Assembly: GCA_023101725.1 (NCBI GenBank)
Contig: JALJCO010012857.1
Location: forward strand, 39,363 to 103,362
Length of the DNA stretch: 64,000 nt
Direction of reading: 5' to 3'
Source: Atherinomorus stipes
Lineage: Eukaryota > Chordata > Actinopteri > Atheriniformes > Atherinidae
The number at the start of each line of letters is the position of its first letter. Positions within the stretch are counted from its first letter, which is position 1. Positions 32,891 to 44,900 of the stretch are shown here, piece by piece. A program made the position numbers and the translations under genes. Below the pieces are notes generated by a model. It was not told where the DNA came from. It made no database searches and worked only from the letters and a program-made list of their open reading frames with translations.

Positions 32891-33722
32891 GTGCAAAATG
32901 AGACTTTTTTCAAAATTTTCTGCGCTATAAATGCTGAAAGATCAAACTTCTTTACATTTAGTCATTGAAAATGATTTTTTTTTATTAATCTATTGATAAT
33001 TGCTGGTGGAGTTTGGTACAGAGTGGTGAGCCATGGCTGATTATTGCTTAGAAATGTGAAGCATTTGGTGAATGCTCCTTTTATATCCAATCCTGACACC
33101 CTCACCCATCACCAGTTAATCTGCAGGTCGGAGAATCTTCCAGTAAATATTTCTAACTTTCTTTGTCGTGATTTTTGCTGCATCAGATTGAAATTCATTG
33201 ATATTTTCCAAACACCGTGTGAAAACTTTTCAGGAAATTAAGTTTGTAGTTTGTTTTCATGCTGGAACATGAACCTGCTGCATGTGCAGAGCTGATCTCC
33301 GTGTGTTCACACTCGTGCTGACGTGGTGTGAAATGCCGTCATCTGATTGTTTTTACGGCTCTTATCAGCGGCAGTCAGGTGCTGCAGGACAGAAACACCT
33401 CTGATGTGTGGTTTGAGTGTAAAGGCTCAACAGAAGTCATGTCGTAAAAATGACACGCTTGATTGTTTTATATTTGACCTTTAGATATTTAGCTCCATGG
33501 CAACACCCTTTGCTGCCCTGGCAACCAGGTCTATTGCAAGTACTTGTACAGGACTGTGAAGAGGCCATTTACACTTGTGTAATTTATTAAGCTAATTTTA
33601 CTTAACTGGTTGAGTTAGCATAAATAATCTTTTAGTTAAATAGATCTATACAATGAATACACGCTTTTTTTTACTCTAAAATCAGTGAATACACTTGAAG
33701 ATCTGTGTCGCTGACTTAACTC

Positions 33723-33723
<1 letters not shown>

Positions 33724-33782
<59 letters not shown>
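33724..33782. repeat. (TA)n microsatellite
   Basis: About 58 bases of TA, interrupted once by ACATA at its left end. Confidence 0.95.
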
Positions 33783-33786
<4 letters not shown>

Positions 33787-33960
33787 TGTGCTCAAGATTA
33801 TTGACAACCTCCAATTAAAGAAGGAAAAAAAATCAGCTGTCACTGAAATAAGTTCAAAAGCAATAATAGATAAAAAAAAAATTTCTATGAAAATCATAAC
33901 TTTGATTTTAAATTGTGGTTTAATATTAAAAACAAACACAAAAAATGAAACAAGTAAACA
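33783..33960. repeat. Interspersed repeat fragment, related to 35.5 kb
   Basis: GTTGTGCTCAAGATTATTGA and ACAACCTCCAATTAAAGAAG resemble 35520-35560 and Tc1-type ends. It follows the TA array. No coding content. Confidence 0.45.
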
Positions 33961-34835
33961 AGCATGGTGGGGCTGAAGCTAAAATTTTTCCATTTCCCCA
34001 TATCCAGCCTATGGGGACCATGTGCCCATGGCCACGTACGAAGGTCCGGACTTCACTTCTGCAAACCATGAACACATACAGTAAAACTTCTTAATTTCTG
34101 AGGACCTAGCTCTATCCACTCTCCTCTTGGGAGTCTCACTCCTTTGGTTTTTTGGATGCCGTCAAGCACGGCCAATCTCAGGGCAGCAGACCCAATCCCG
34201 GCCAGTCCAGAATTCACTGGACTGGACTGGAACATACATCTTGCAATCAGTGGGTAAAGGGCATTGGGGAAATAATCGTCTCGTGTATCAGCAGCTCACC
34301 ATGTTAAATTCTACCCCTTTTTTTTTCTGGCCTTGCCTTCAACGTAACCTTTCTGAAAGTCAGTGATCAATTCCTTAGTTTTGGCTGCATATACATGAAA
34401 GATGTGGCTGGAACAGCAGCCAGCATGTGCAGACAGGCACAGGCCTCTCAGAACAACAACAGCAGTGCAGGGTCATGTTGACATGCATGACAACGACTCA
34501 CCAATCATCTTTCTGTCAGATGCAACACTGGCTGTCGTGTTTGCCGCTAATAAAGAGCAAGTTCAAGCTCATTACATGTTCTGAGAGCCTCAGAAGGACG
34601 AGACTGAAGGAGGCTGCTGGTGACCTTCTACCTCTGGCATCACACTCTGATGCTGAGGCTGAGAGGAGCTGGGGGAGCTACAGTCAGCATGGAAATAAGT
34701 TGGCCTCCCTTTACTCTCCGTGGGCGACGACGTTTCCATCAGATGTGTCCAGAGCAAAACAGATTAGAGACCACATCCATCCCAGTCAGTGTAGGAAGTA
34801 CCGACGCACCAGAAGCCACATGAACAGAAGAACTT

Positions 34836-35176
34836 CACTGCAAAAACTCAAATCTTAGCAAGTATATTTTTCTAATTTCTAGAAAAAATATCTCATCACA
34901 CTCAAAATAAGACAAAATTGCTTAAAAAGAAACATTTCAGTAAGATATTAGATCTTACTTTCAGACAATGCATCTTATTTCAAGACATCAAGATAATTTT
35001 GCTTGTCCCACTGGCAGATTTTTTTGCTTATTACAAGCAAAAAAAATCTTGAAATAAGATCTTATATCTTACTGAAATGTTTCTCTTTAAGCAATTTTGT
35101 CTTATTTTGAGTTTGATGAGATACTTTGTCTAGAAATGAGAAAAATATACGTACTAAGATTTGAGTTTTTGCAGTG
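34836..35176. mobile_element. Palindromic MITE, 341 bp
   Basis: The left arm CACTGCAAAAACTCAAATCT and the right arm (minus) CACTGCAAAAACTCAAATCT are identical over the first 20 bases and stay complementary for most of the element (AAGATATTAGATCTTACTTT against AAATAAGATCTTATATCTTA). The RNA or single strand would form a near full-length hairpin. No target duplication was identified. Confidence 0.85.
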
Positions 35177-35509
35177 TTGGAGTTTGCTTTATGGTCTATT
35201 ATTCATTCTCTACTCAATACACAACATTTTAATTTGTTTTTACAAGTGTTTTCTGTCAAATTGTGACACTTCTTTTCATCTCACTTACATTTCATTGTAC
35301 ATGTTTTTAGAATCTTAGATTATTTCTTCTTTTCTGATTCACTTTCAATCGTGTCTTTTTAATTTAACTGCACAGCTGCCAGTGCAACAACAAAAATCCT
35401 CATCTCACCTGAATTTTCTATCTAGATTCAAGATTCTAAACATCAAATCAGAAGTATTGAAGTTATTTCATCAATTCAAAAATCATTTCATAAGATAAAA
35501 GTGGGGATT

Positions 35510-35666
35510 TACAGCCACCCTCAAAATTATATCCTCCAATTAAAGAAAAAGCTAAATTTCCAATGGTAATTAAAAAAGCAATAAACTTAAAAAGTAATAA
35601 TAAATAAAAATTTGCAAAATTATAATTTAGTGAAATGAAATATTGCTTTTAAATTGTAGTTGGAAA

Positions 35667-35703
<37 letters not shown>

Positions 35704-35780
35704 CTGTCCCAGACCTATAGAGCACCTTGCTAATGAACAGTGGACCAAAATACAAAATTTTAGTTCAGGAGCCCCATCAT
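35510..35780. repeat. Interspersed repeat with (AAT)n expansion
   Basis: Same family as 21.8 kb (AACTGTCCCAGACC, ACAGTGGACCAAAATAC). An AAT trinucleotide array occupies 35669-35700. Confidence 0.6.
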
Positions 35781-36225
35781 GTTTGTTTATTTGTTTTGTT
35801 TGTTGGCCAAAACATTCACCTACAGTATGATGACCGTTTATCTCAGGGCCAAACTGGTCAAGTTTCCAGCATCAGTTGCCATGGAAATCCCGAGCTGAAC
35901 TCAGAATTACCTCCATAAGCCACTAATCCTGCTTCGTAGTTCAGGCTCGCGGTGCGTTCAGGGTTCAGAGCTCGTTGCTGACTCTGCTCAGTGGAAAAAG
36001 AAAACAAATGTTCGCTCTGACATAAACTGAGAAACTAAAATAAGTACAGGAATTTCCACAAGATAAAACTTGGCTTTATAAGTTCAGTGTGAGGTGATGT
36101 GCGGACATCACACACGGACACACACAACTGATGACGCATTTCAAATATCGATGAATTTCTTCTTTGTGAAACCAAAAGCAAGAAGGCCTTTGATTGTCTG
36201 CGGCTCTGAGATAGTCACAGACAGT

Positions 36226-36257
<32 letters not shown>

Positions 36258-36334
36258 ACAAACAGAGCCCCATAATCCTTTGCAGCATCATAGCAGAGAA
36301 TCCTTGAATGGATGTGTGTGTGTGTGTGTGTGTG
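36226..36334. repeat. (CA)n followed by (TG)n
   Basis: A CA array at 36226-36255 and a TG array at 36312-36333, about 57 bases apart, are inverted relative to each other and could pair. Confidence 0.9.
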
Positions 36335-36788
36335 ATAAGCTGGTGTGGCTGCTTTCATGTCAGTGGAGGCTACGTCCTCTGAGCTGAGGGGGGGTTGAAA
36401 CAGGATTACCTCGGAAAACGCAGGAAACGCAGATCCATAATCCCTCCTCTCTATAAATTATTCACAAGAATATTCAGTTCATGTTTTACACACATGGGAG
36501 GAAAAATATGTTGGATGCAGAGAGAATAAAAACATAAACCCAGAGATGCATGAGGTGAAAATCTACATTCAAACAATAATTTTACAGCAAGTTTTTGATT
36601 TTTTGAATGAATTTGGAATCAAAAAGCATTTAAGATAACTGACATATGATTGTAAAGTAAACTTGGTGAATATAAGGCTCATAAACATAAAGCAGTCATG
36701 TTGCATGGAAAAGTCTCAGTGAGACTAAAACACTGCTTTTGTTGATGGGACAAGAATTTGCTCAACATTTCTTTAGATTTTTTAACCC

Positions 36789-37366
36789 TTAAAGGATAAC
36801 TTTCTTTTTTTTCAACCTGGACCTTATTTCTAAGAGTTTATATGTGAATTTACTCACCGGTAAAATTTCTGTATCACTTTGAATCCTTTGGAAGACATTA
36901 CGCTGAGTCACCCTTCGGTGTACATCCATATAGAGACGGGGCAGCTGCTCTATAAGGCATTATCTACTGCAAAAACACCTTTATTTGTACTATTATGTAC
37001 TATTGTCCTGTAAATTCAGAGTTTTGCAAATTGTCTTTTTTTTTTTTTTTTTTTGTCTGGGTTAGTCATCTGCTCTTCTATGCTGTCCTGCAGTGGCACG
37101 TGTCGGGGGCGTGCACGGCCTGCAGTATGTAAGAAAAGCCCCAAATAACTAATGGAAAGTTAACTCTGAACGCACAGGACAATAGTACTCGTTCGTTCGT
37201 TCATTCTACTTAAAGTAATGGCGAAATTAAGGAGTTTTGCTGCAAATAATGTCTTGCCTTGTTTCTACCATTATATGACTGTACGCTGGAGGGCGACTCA
37301 TCAAAATATCTTCCAAAGGAGTTAAAGTGATACAGAAATTTTACTGGTGAGTAAGTTTTCCTTTAA
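36789..37366. mobile_element. TTAA-type MITE, copy 2
   Basis: The left half (TTAAAGGATAACTTTC, then TTTACTCACCGGTAAAATTT and CTGTATCACTTT) is inverted at the right (AAAGTGATACAGAAATTTTA, CTGGTGAGTAAG, TTTTCCTTTAA). TTAA is at both tips. It contains a T tract of about 20 bases and GTTCGTTCGTTCATTC. Different sequence from copy 1. Confidence 0.7.
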
Positions 37367-37369
37367 ATC

Positions 37370-39400
37370 ACCAGCTCAGGAAACCCTGCATCTTAAGGAT
37401 GCTTTGGGGGTACTCTCTGCAGACACCTCTTTTTGTTTCCCTCTATTCAAAGATGTGAGTCTCAGGACCGATGCGGTCCCGGTCAGACTGTTCACACTCA
37501 TCCACTGCTGTCACCATCATATCAGTGATTCCTGTTTCATCAGTGAGAGCTGAGCTGTTTTCTGCTCTTCACACCCGGACGGATAAATTTAGGATTTTGG
37601 GATCAAAGAGAGAATGATTGCTTCACTTCTTCCTCTTAGTAAGAGCTACACCCCACCTTCTTCATGCAGTCTGTTACCATGGAAACGTCAACCCCCCTCA
37701 TCTTTTTCCATCACTTTGAAGACATTTTGGTGACCTACATTTCAGCTTCTGGAGGCTCTGTTAGTATCTTGGTTGACTTGTGGTACCCTCCTCACCCCTG
37801 TCTGTGGATCAGCTGACCAGGCTGGGCTGCACTGGTCCTCCACACATCAAACCATGTCTGTGGAACAACACTGCCAAAGAACTTAATTGCCTCAGTGTGG
37901 GGGGACCAGGAGACTGGGACTGCATTCATGTAAATAGAGCAGGATCTAAAACGAGACCATGTTACGTAGCAGGAATCCAAAGAAAAATGTAAAACTGTAA
38001 AACAGTGGTGTCAAAGAAAAAGAGCGTCACAGTCCGTGATGCGATGAGGAAAAGCCAGATGCTGGACCAACAGCTGGGAGGTGGGCGGGTGTCTGAATGA
38101 CAGACTTTATAAGAGACCAAAGAAAAGTGAGAAAAAATCTAGTGTTGAACAATTACAGACATAAAGCTTCAGCTTCACGAGGATCTGCCACTGAACGATG
38201 GAGACCAGGGGAATCCATAGATGCACAGCATCATGGGTTCTGATACCTTTGGCCCTCAATGTAGTCTGAGATTAATGTAGATTTTTGTGTAAACATGCAA
38301 AACATTGTTTGTTGGCTGAGACAGATGTTGCCATGTGAAGAAAGGAGATATCAGCACATATTTGTGACAGTGGAGGGAAATCTCCAGGTATTTCCTATAT
38401 GTTCCCTCTCAGTGCCCAAAATCTGCTTTTCCATGCAGATCATAGGTGTGCAAAGAAACATTGATCAAGTACCTGTGTTTCTATGTACAAAGTTTGGAAA
38501 GAAAGTCACAAATTTCTGAACTGAAACAAAAATTCTGAACATAATTTAACCAATTACCAGCAAAAATCTGAAATCTTAAATCCAGAGTAACAGAAATCCC
38601 AGAACATGTCCAAAAGTCATGAGTACATGCTTTGTGATGTCTGGCAGCATCAGCTGGAGTCACTGCTGCAACTGAAACAGCTTTATAAGTGCAACTGTCT
38701 TCCAGGGAAGTAGCAGACTGCGGTTGAGTGTGCCATCGATTCAGTGCAACAGCCTTCTAACCGAAGACATTCACTGGTGCAATCTGACCTTCCTCCTGTG
38801 AAAAACTGCCCCCTTGGAAAGAAGTGATGTGCACTCTTTAATTTAACTGATCAAACTGCCATCGTCGTGCAAATCCTGGCAGGAATAATCACATTATTTA
38901 GCCATAAAAACCTTTTATGTGCATATTCTGCAGCTCTCAATGCTGTTCTTGTATTCTCTCTGTGATCATGGATGATGCAGTGCGTTGACAGCCAAACTCA
39001 ATCTAGTGAGTTAGTCCAATTCAATCCAATTCACTGCCTGATACACCGTGAGAAGTGTGAACTTTCTTCTTTTTCTTGAGCCTCCAAGAACAAAATTGCA
39101 TCATTTTTTGTTCTTGCAGCTGTAGCTCATTCTTAACACATCAGTTGAGCAGAACTTTCTTCTCGTGGGACTCAGAGGTGTCGCGTGATCGGTCGGACAT
39201 TCGAGGTGGATGTGGTTCAAATGGAAAAGCTTAAAGCGGAGAGTTGTTATGTATTTCTGCTGATGTGATGTTGAATGGATAGTTTTAATGAACGGCTGAT
39301 CAAGGTGGTGAGAAAGAACGATGTGTCGAGAATAAGACATCCCCATAATGATGCCATTTTGTTACCCTGCTCTCAGGAACAAGAAAAAAAGTTCTCGCTT
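37370..39400. other. No gene seen
   Basis: Intergenic or 5' intronic DNA. A few open frames of 60-80 codons have no recognised content or splice context. Confidence 0.45.
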
Positions 39401-39418
39401 CTTGTGGAGTATGTCGTC

Positions 39419-40400
39419 CAGGGGTCTGCAACCTGCGGCTCTAGAGCCACAAGTGGCTCTTTCGGTCTTCCACAATGGCTCTCAATAATTTCAGACCAAA
39501 AATAATGAAGAACCAACTAATATTTTTAAACACTGGAATATCCATAAAAATGTTTGCAGGTTTTAGCAGTTATTCATGGAATTATTGCGTTGAATTTCCA
39601 CAATGACTCTACAGTAAAAGTATCGTGAATTGTTTTTCAGAATCGATTTCTTTTGTCATTAGCTTGGAATTTGGGCTTTTCCCCACATGATTTCCCATAA
39701 ATATCTTCATTCATTCATTTTCTGCACCACTTATTCAATTCAGGGTCGCGGGGGTTGTTGGAGTCTATCCCAGCTATTATCAGGCGAGAGGCAGGTACAC
39801 CCTGGACAGGTCAACAGTCTGTCGCAGGGCCAACACAGAGAGACAGACAACCATTCACACTCACATTCATACCTAGGGACAATTTAGAGTGATCAGTTAA
39901 CCTAACATGCATGTATTTTGACAGTGGGAGGAAGCTGGAGTACCCACGCACGGGGAGAACATGCAAACTCTACAGAGGAAGGCCACATTTGGAATTGTTC
40001 AAATCCCTCCCCACCCAGGACTCAAACTAGCAACCTTCTTATTGTGAGGCTGCGGTGCTAACCACCACGCCACCGTGCAGCCCATAAATATCTATGTTTG
40101 TTTATTTATGACGCCAGTTTATTAACCTTTTTTAAACAGTTAAGTGTCATTGCAGAAAATCTGATTGGAGAAAATGCATCTGTCCTCTTTATGCAAGTTT
40201 GTTTTTTTTTCCCAACACCTGAAAGTAGAAATAAAAATGATTCCTTTAAAATGACAGCAAATTTTCTATAGCTATTTATCAAACTGATCAGTTGCCTCTT
40301 TTTTAAAGGCCTTGGAACATTTGTGGCTCGAAACAACTTTTAGTTTTCTGGGTTGAGACGAAAAAAAGTCTCTTTGGATTGTCAAGGTTGCAGACCCCTG
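39419..40400. mobile_element. hAT element with nested SINE
   Basis: The left end CAGGGGTCTGCAACCTGCGG and the right end (minus) CAGGGGTCTGCAACCTTGAC are inverted repeats. The flanks ATGTCGTC (39411-39418) and ATGTAGTC (40401-40408) match at 7 of 8. Near the left end, GGCTCTAGAGCCACAAGTGG and TGGCTCTTTCGG are typical of this family. Without the SINE it is about 600 bp, so it is non-autonomous. Confidence 0.85.
39707..40080 (-). mobile_element. tRNA-derived SINE inserted in the hAT element
   Basis: The minus strand begins CTGCACGGTGGCGTGGTGGT with an A-box-like TGGCGTGGTGGTTAGC. A diverged B box (GCTAGTTTGAGTCCT) follows. The body has ATGTTCTCCCCGTGCGTGGG and ATCACTCTAAATTGTCCCTA, and the 3' end is an (ATGA)n-type tail. 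CCCATAAATATCT flanks it exactly on both sides (39694-39706 and 40081-40093), a 13-bp target duplication. Confidence 0.85.
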
Positions 40401-40714
40401 ATGTAGTCCATTTAATATCTGTGTTCATATCAGCTTATCCATAAGAAATAACTGCCCAGCTGAAGGAACCAACTGACTGAATAGTATCTTTAATTCAGTC
40501 CTCTATCCTGAGCATGCACAGGGTGGCAAGTGACGGGGGAGAAGAACTCCCATTTAATGGGAAAGGAGCACCTTCGGCAGAGCCTGAACCAGGAAGTATG
40601 GCCATCTGCATTGACTGGTTGGGGGTGGACAGGACAGAAAAGTGGGAAAAAAAAACCCCTTAACTCAAACCCAGTGATACCTGCTGAGAAAAACACAAAT
40701 TAATGACAGTAATA

Positions 40715-40800
40715 ATTAGGGATGTCCTGATCCAATGACATGATCATGTGGTTTCAGACTCGATCGGAATCTGCTATAACATGCCGATCATGGATAAAAA
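40715..40800 (+). mobile_element. Terminus of a TAGGGATGTCC-type DNA transposon
   Basis: TAGGGATGTCCTGATCCAAT followed by GACTCGATCGGAATC and GCCGATCATGG resembles the termini of the 62.2-63.35 kb element. The other end was not found. Confidence 0.5.
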
Positions 40801-40969
40801 CATCAATATTACTGTGAAGCTGCTACTGCAACTGGCTCAACAAAGATAATGTCAACGTAAAGATGCTTAAGATATCTTCATATATAGCAGCTGCATAGAG
40901 AGATTCATAGTCTCACAAAATAATAACTATTGCAAGAAAAATGGCCATCAGGTGGTGTTTTGTTTAATA

Positions 40970-41275
40970 TATATATATAACAAAGAGCAGATTTAACAGA
41001 AAAAAGGAGCATCATCAAATGTAAGCATGACGAGTTGAAGCTTTTTCTGTAACCTGACATCTTCACATCCAGAAAAGATGAATGAATCATTCCAGTTTCT
41101 CCATTCAGGGGAGCAGGACACATCCAGGAACATCCATCAGTTTGGAGTTGCATGAACTGTAGTTTTTCGTGGCTGTCCTAATTCAAAATGCTGACGATTA
41201 AAAGCCGACTATTAATGCATGTTTATATGCTTTTCCAGCTAATCCCCACCCCTATTTGTCTTTTCCCTCCAGGAA
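40970..41275. other. No gene seen
   Basis: A short TA tract near 40968 and otherwise unremarkable DNA just upstream of the TRIM2-like 5' UTR exon. Confidence 0.4.
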
Positions 41276-41819
41276 CCATCGGATTCATTCCTCAGCCTGA
41301 AGCCTGAAACCAACACTTTCTTTTTCTGGAAAAAGCGGACTTGAAGGGCCTCTTACACCATCGGTTCTCCTCCCTGATATTCAAAGAAACACATGTAACT
41401 CTGGGACTTGACAACATGGAAGGAGAAGAATGTTTTTCACGGGAAATCATTTGAGATTAATTTTGCTTTTGTACCAAACAATAAGGCTGTTACTCTCTCC
41501 CTGCAGTAGAGAAACCAAGAAACAAAAGGGGATGCATTTATTAAAAAACAGGCCTACATCTTAAGTCTTTTTTGAAAGGGGAGTGCAAGACTTCAAAAAG
41601 GGCCTTTTCTTAGATTCATCCTGTGCCAAGAGTCACTCTGAATGTTTGTTCCTTCCTCCTGAATGTACGATGGAGTAGAGAGAGACGAGAGATTTTTTCA
41701 AACAGACACAGAAACAAAGAAGTAAACTCTGTATCTGAACAGAAAGCCCCTTCTCCTGGCTGCAGTGTGGAGGAAGGGGTGTGTTCAGACATTCACCCCC
41801 ACCAGGCTGCCGCTCGCAG
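41276..41819 (+). other. Probable 5' UTR of the TRIM2-like gene
   Basis: A good acceptor (TCTTTTCCCTCCAG) precedes 41276. From there to the ATG at 41820 the B-box frame has stops (last at 41736), so this is untranslated if transcribed. A second possible acceptor, CTTCTCCTGGCTGCAG, ends at 41765; from it the B-box frame would be open for 18 codons before the ATG. Confidence 0.45.
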
Positions 41820-41918
41820 ATGGAGACCCACCAACACTCCCCAGATAGCAGCAGTGAGGAGTGCACCGTCCTGGAGGCTCCACCCAGCAAAAACACCTGT
41901 CTGCAGCATGCAGCCAAG
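41820..41918 (+). CDS. trim2: TRIM2-like exon 1 of the coding sequence
   Basis: [20 protein letters not shown], then [13 protein letters not shown] and donor [16 protein letters not shown] and CLQH align with the TRIM2 segment just before and at the start of the B-box (Cys-x2-His). The start codon is the only in-frame ATG after the stop at 41736. Upstream RING sequence is absent. Confidence 0.6.
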
Positions 41919-44900
41919 GTACAGACACGTTTCCTCACACAGAAACAGCTTTACAACATCCCGATTCTTCACGAAGTTTTACAGCAAGTTGAAGTTTCAC
42001 AAAGCGTTACGACATGCCGAGGTTTTACAAAGCTTTACGACATGCCGAGTTTTTACAAAGCTTTACGACATGCCGAGTTTTTACAAAGCTTTACGACATG
42101 CTGAGGTTTTACAAAGATTTACGACATGCCGAGTTTTTACAAAGCTTTACGACATGCCGAGGTTTTAAAAAGCTCTATGACATGCTGAGGTTTTACAAAG
42201 CTTTATTACATAGTGAGGTTTTAAAAAGCTTTACAGCATGCTGAGGTTTTAAAAGCTTTACGCATGCGAGGGTTTTAAAAGGTTTAGAATGCGAGGTTTT
42301 AAAAGCTTTAGAATGCGGGTTATTAAAGTTAAAACCGGGTTTTAAAACTTTACAAGGGAGTTTAAAAATTTACAGGGATTTTTAAAAGCTTTACAACATG
42401 CTGAAGTTTCACAAAGTCGTTTACGACATGCCGACGTTTTACAAAGCTTTATGACATGCCGAGGCTTCGCAAAGCTTTACTATAATGAGGGGATTATTGC
42501 ACAGCTTCCCCAACATGTTCCAAGTGTTAAAACTTGAGTTTCTGGGTATTTTAACAACTGTCTGTATGAATAAAATTTGTAACCTGCAAATCCTTACTCA
42601 AGTAAATTTAACTGGCACCCAAACCTGACTTTGGCCATGAACATCCCACTCCAGTCAGAATACTGGTTTTAGGAAACTGGTATTATCCCAGAGTGACAAA
42701 ACCTGTCTGCCTTTACCTGTAAAGGTCACATCTTCAAAAAATTTGTACAGAGAGTAAGCTGTCAAAACAACACAGTGCTGTTTGATGGCTATTATGTGGC
42801 ATTGGTAGCCAATGAGCTCATCTTTTAGCTGGCTGCCTAGCAGCATTATGACCAGAAAAAGAAAAAACTGACACTAGCACATACATCACTGTAAGAATCT
42901 AGAAAATATGAATGAATGAATGCTTTACTTTGAACATGTGAACCAAATCAAAGTAAACCGACAAACAAGCATAACAAATGAGAACAGTCAACAATAACAA
43001 TAGTAAAAAAGGCGTTAATAAAGTATGACCCCAACATGTCTGAAAAGGGGAAGGATGAAGCAAGACTATTTAGACCTACCCCCTTCTCCACTTAATGGAA
43101 ATGGTAAATAAACTGTACTCATAGAGTTTTCCAGTCCTACACTGACCATTAAAAGCGCTTTACACTCCATGTTACATTTACCCATTCATACCCTGATAGG
43201 TACACTGGGAGGCGACATGGGGTTTAATGTCTTACCCAAGGCCTCTTAAGCATGTAACCCTGGAAAGCCTGGAATTGATAAACCAACTCTATGGTTGATA
43301 GACAACTGCTTTCCCACTTCCTATCCATCCATCCAACCATGAAAGCATCCATGCAACCATTCATTTATACCATTGGTGGGAAACCTTGGCCCTCATCCTG
43401 CAGGTTTTCCATGTGTCCCTGCTCCTGCACACCTGATTCAAATGAGTCAGTCATTGTACTGAACTTGATAGGCTGCTTGATACATTTGTTTTAAACCAGG
43501 TGTGGGCACTCATAGAAAACCTGCAGGACTGTGGCTCTCGAGGACCAGGGTTCCCCACCACTGATTTATACATTACAAATCCATCCATCCATGAGACCCA
43601 TAATTTTTTACATGTAGCATACGACTGCTGAAAAGCATATCTTAAATCCCACTGAAAATAACCCAAGTTGAACTAAAGCGTCAGCAAAATCGCCTGAAAC
43701 CTGATACTTGTTGGGTTTTGCCAATCTCAAGGTCGAGTTCAAAGTATACAGATAGAGAGACAAGCGGTGAAGAGGCTGAAGCTGTGCAGGAATGCTGTAT
43801 GAATCTATTTGTCAGGTTTGTCATAGGTACAGGTTCAGTTTCAGCCACATAATTCAGAATCACAGTCAGAGTCAAAGGAAAAACCCAGAGTCATAAATTT
43901 GACTTATTTTTCTCTTAATTTTTGAACACCAGGTGGCTGATCTGTACTGTTCAGCCTGTGAGTGTGCCCTGTGTGAGGACTGCGTTTCGGAGCATGAAGA
44001 GCACCCTCAGGTGCCCCTCAGCCAGGCCCTGGAGCAGCACCGCAGCAGGCTACAGGAGAGGCTGGAGGCCGTCCAGACCAGGTACTAATACCATACACAT
44101 TTTTCTACAGAGAGTGTAACTGCTGAACACTGTCAGCAGTTAGTGTCTCATTTTTGACTGATAATCACATTTTTCACAGATTCATTTGCATGTTCTATAA
44201 TCAATAATGATGTTGAAATACACATACCGGCCACTTTATTAGGTACACCTATCCAACTGCTTGTTGGCTGCAACTCAATGCATTTAAGCAGGTAGACATG
44301 GTCAAGACAATCTACTGCAGTTCAAACCAGCATCAGAATGGGAAAGAAAGGTGATTTAAGTGACTTTGAACGTGGCAAGGTTGTTGGTGCCAGACGGGCT
44401 TGTCTGAGTATTTCAAAAACTGCTGTTCTACTGGGATTTTCCTGCACAACCATCTCTATGGTTTACAGAGAATGGTCCCAAAAAGAGAAAATATCCAGTG
44501 AGCAGCAGTTCTGTGGGCACAAATGTTTTGTTGATGCTAAAGATCAGAGGAGAATGGCCAGACTGGTTTGAGCTGATAGAAAGACAACAGTAACTCAAAT
44601 AACCACTTGTTACAACCAAAGTCTGCAGAAGGGCATCTCTGAACGCACAACACATCCAACCTGGAAGCAGATGGTCTACAGCAGCAGAAGACCACACTGG
44701 GTGCCACTCCTGTCAGCTAAGAACCAGAAACTGAGGCTACAATTTGCACAGACTCTCCAAAACTGGACAATAGAAGTTTGGAAAAATGTTGCCTTGTCTG
44801 ATGAGTCTCGATTTGTGCTATGAAATTCAGATGGTAGGCTCAGAATTTCACATCAACATCATGAAAGCATGGATCCATCCTGCCTTGCATCAATGGTTCA

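Noticed and set aside
33682..33976. Frames rich in Tyr-Ile on both strands
   Set aside because: They are translations of the TA array.
41623..42168. 181-codon frame over TRIM2-like exon 1 and the minisatellite
   Set aside because: It is in a different frame from the B-box and ends in 28-bp repeat translation.
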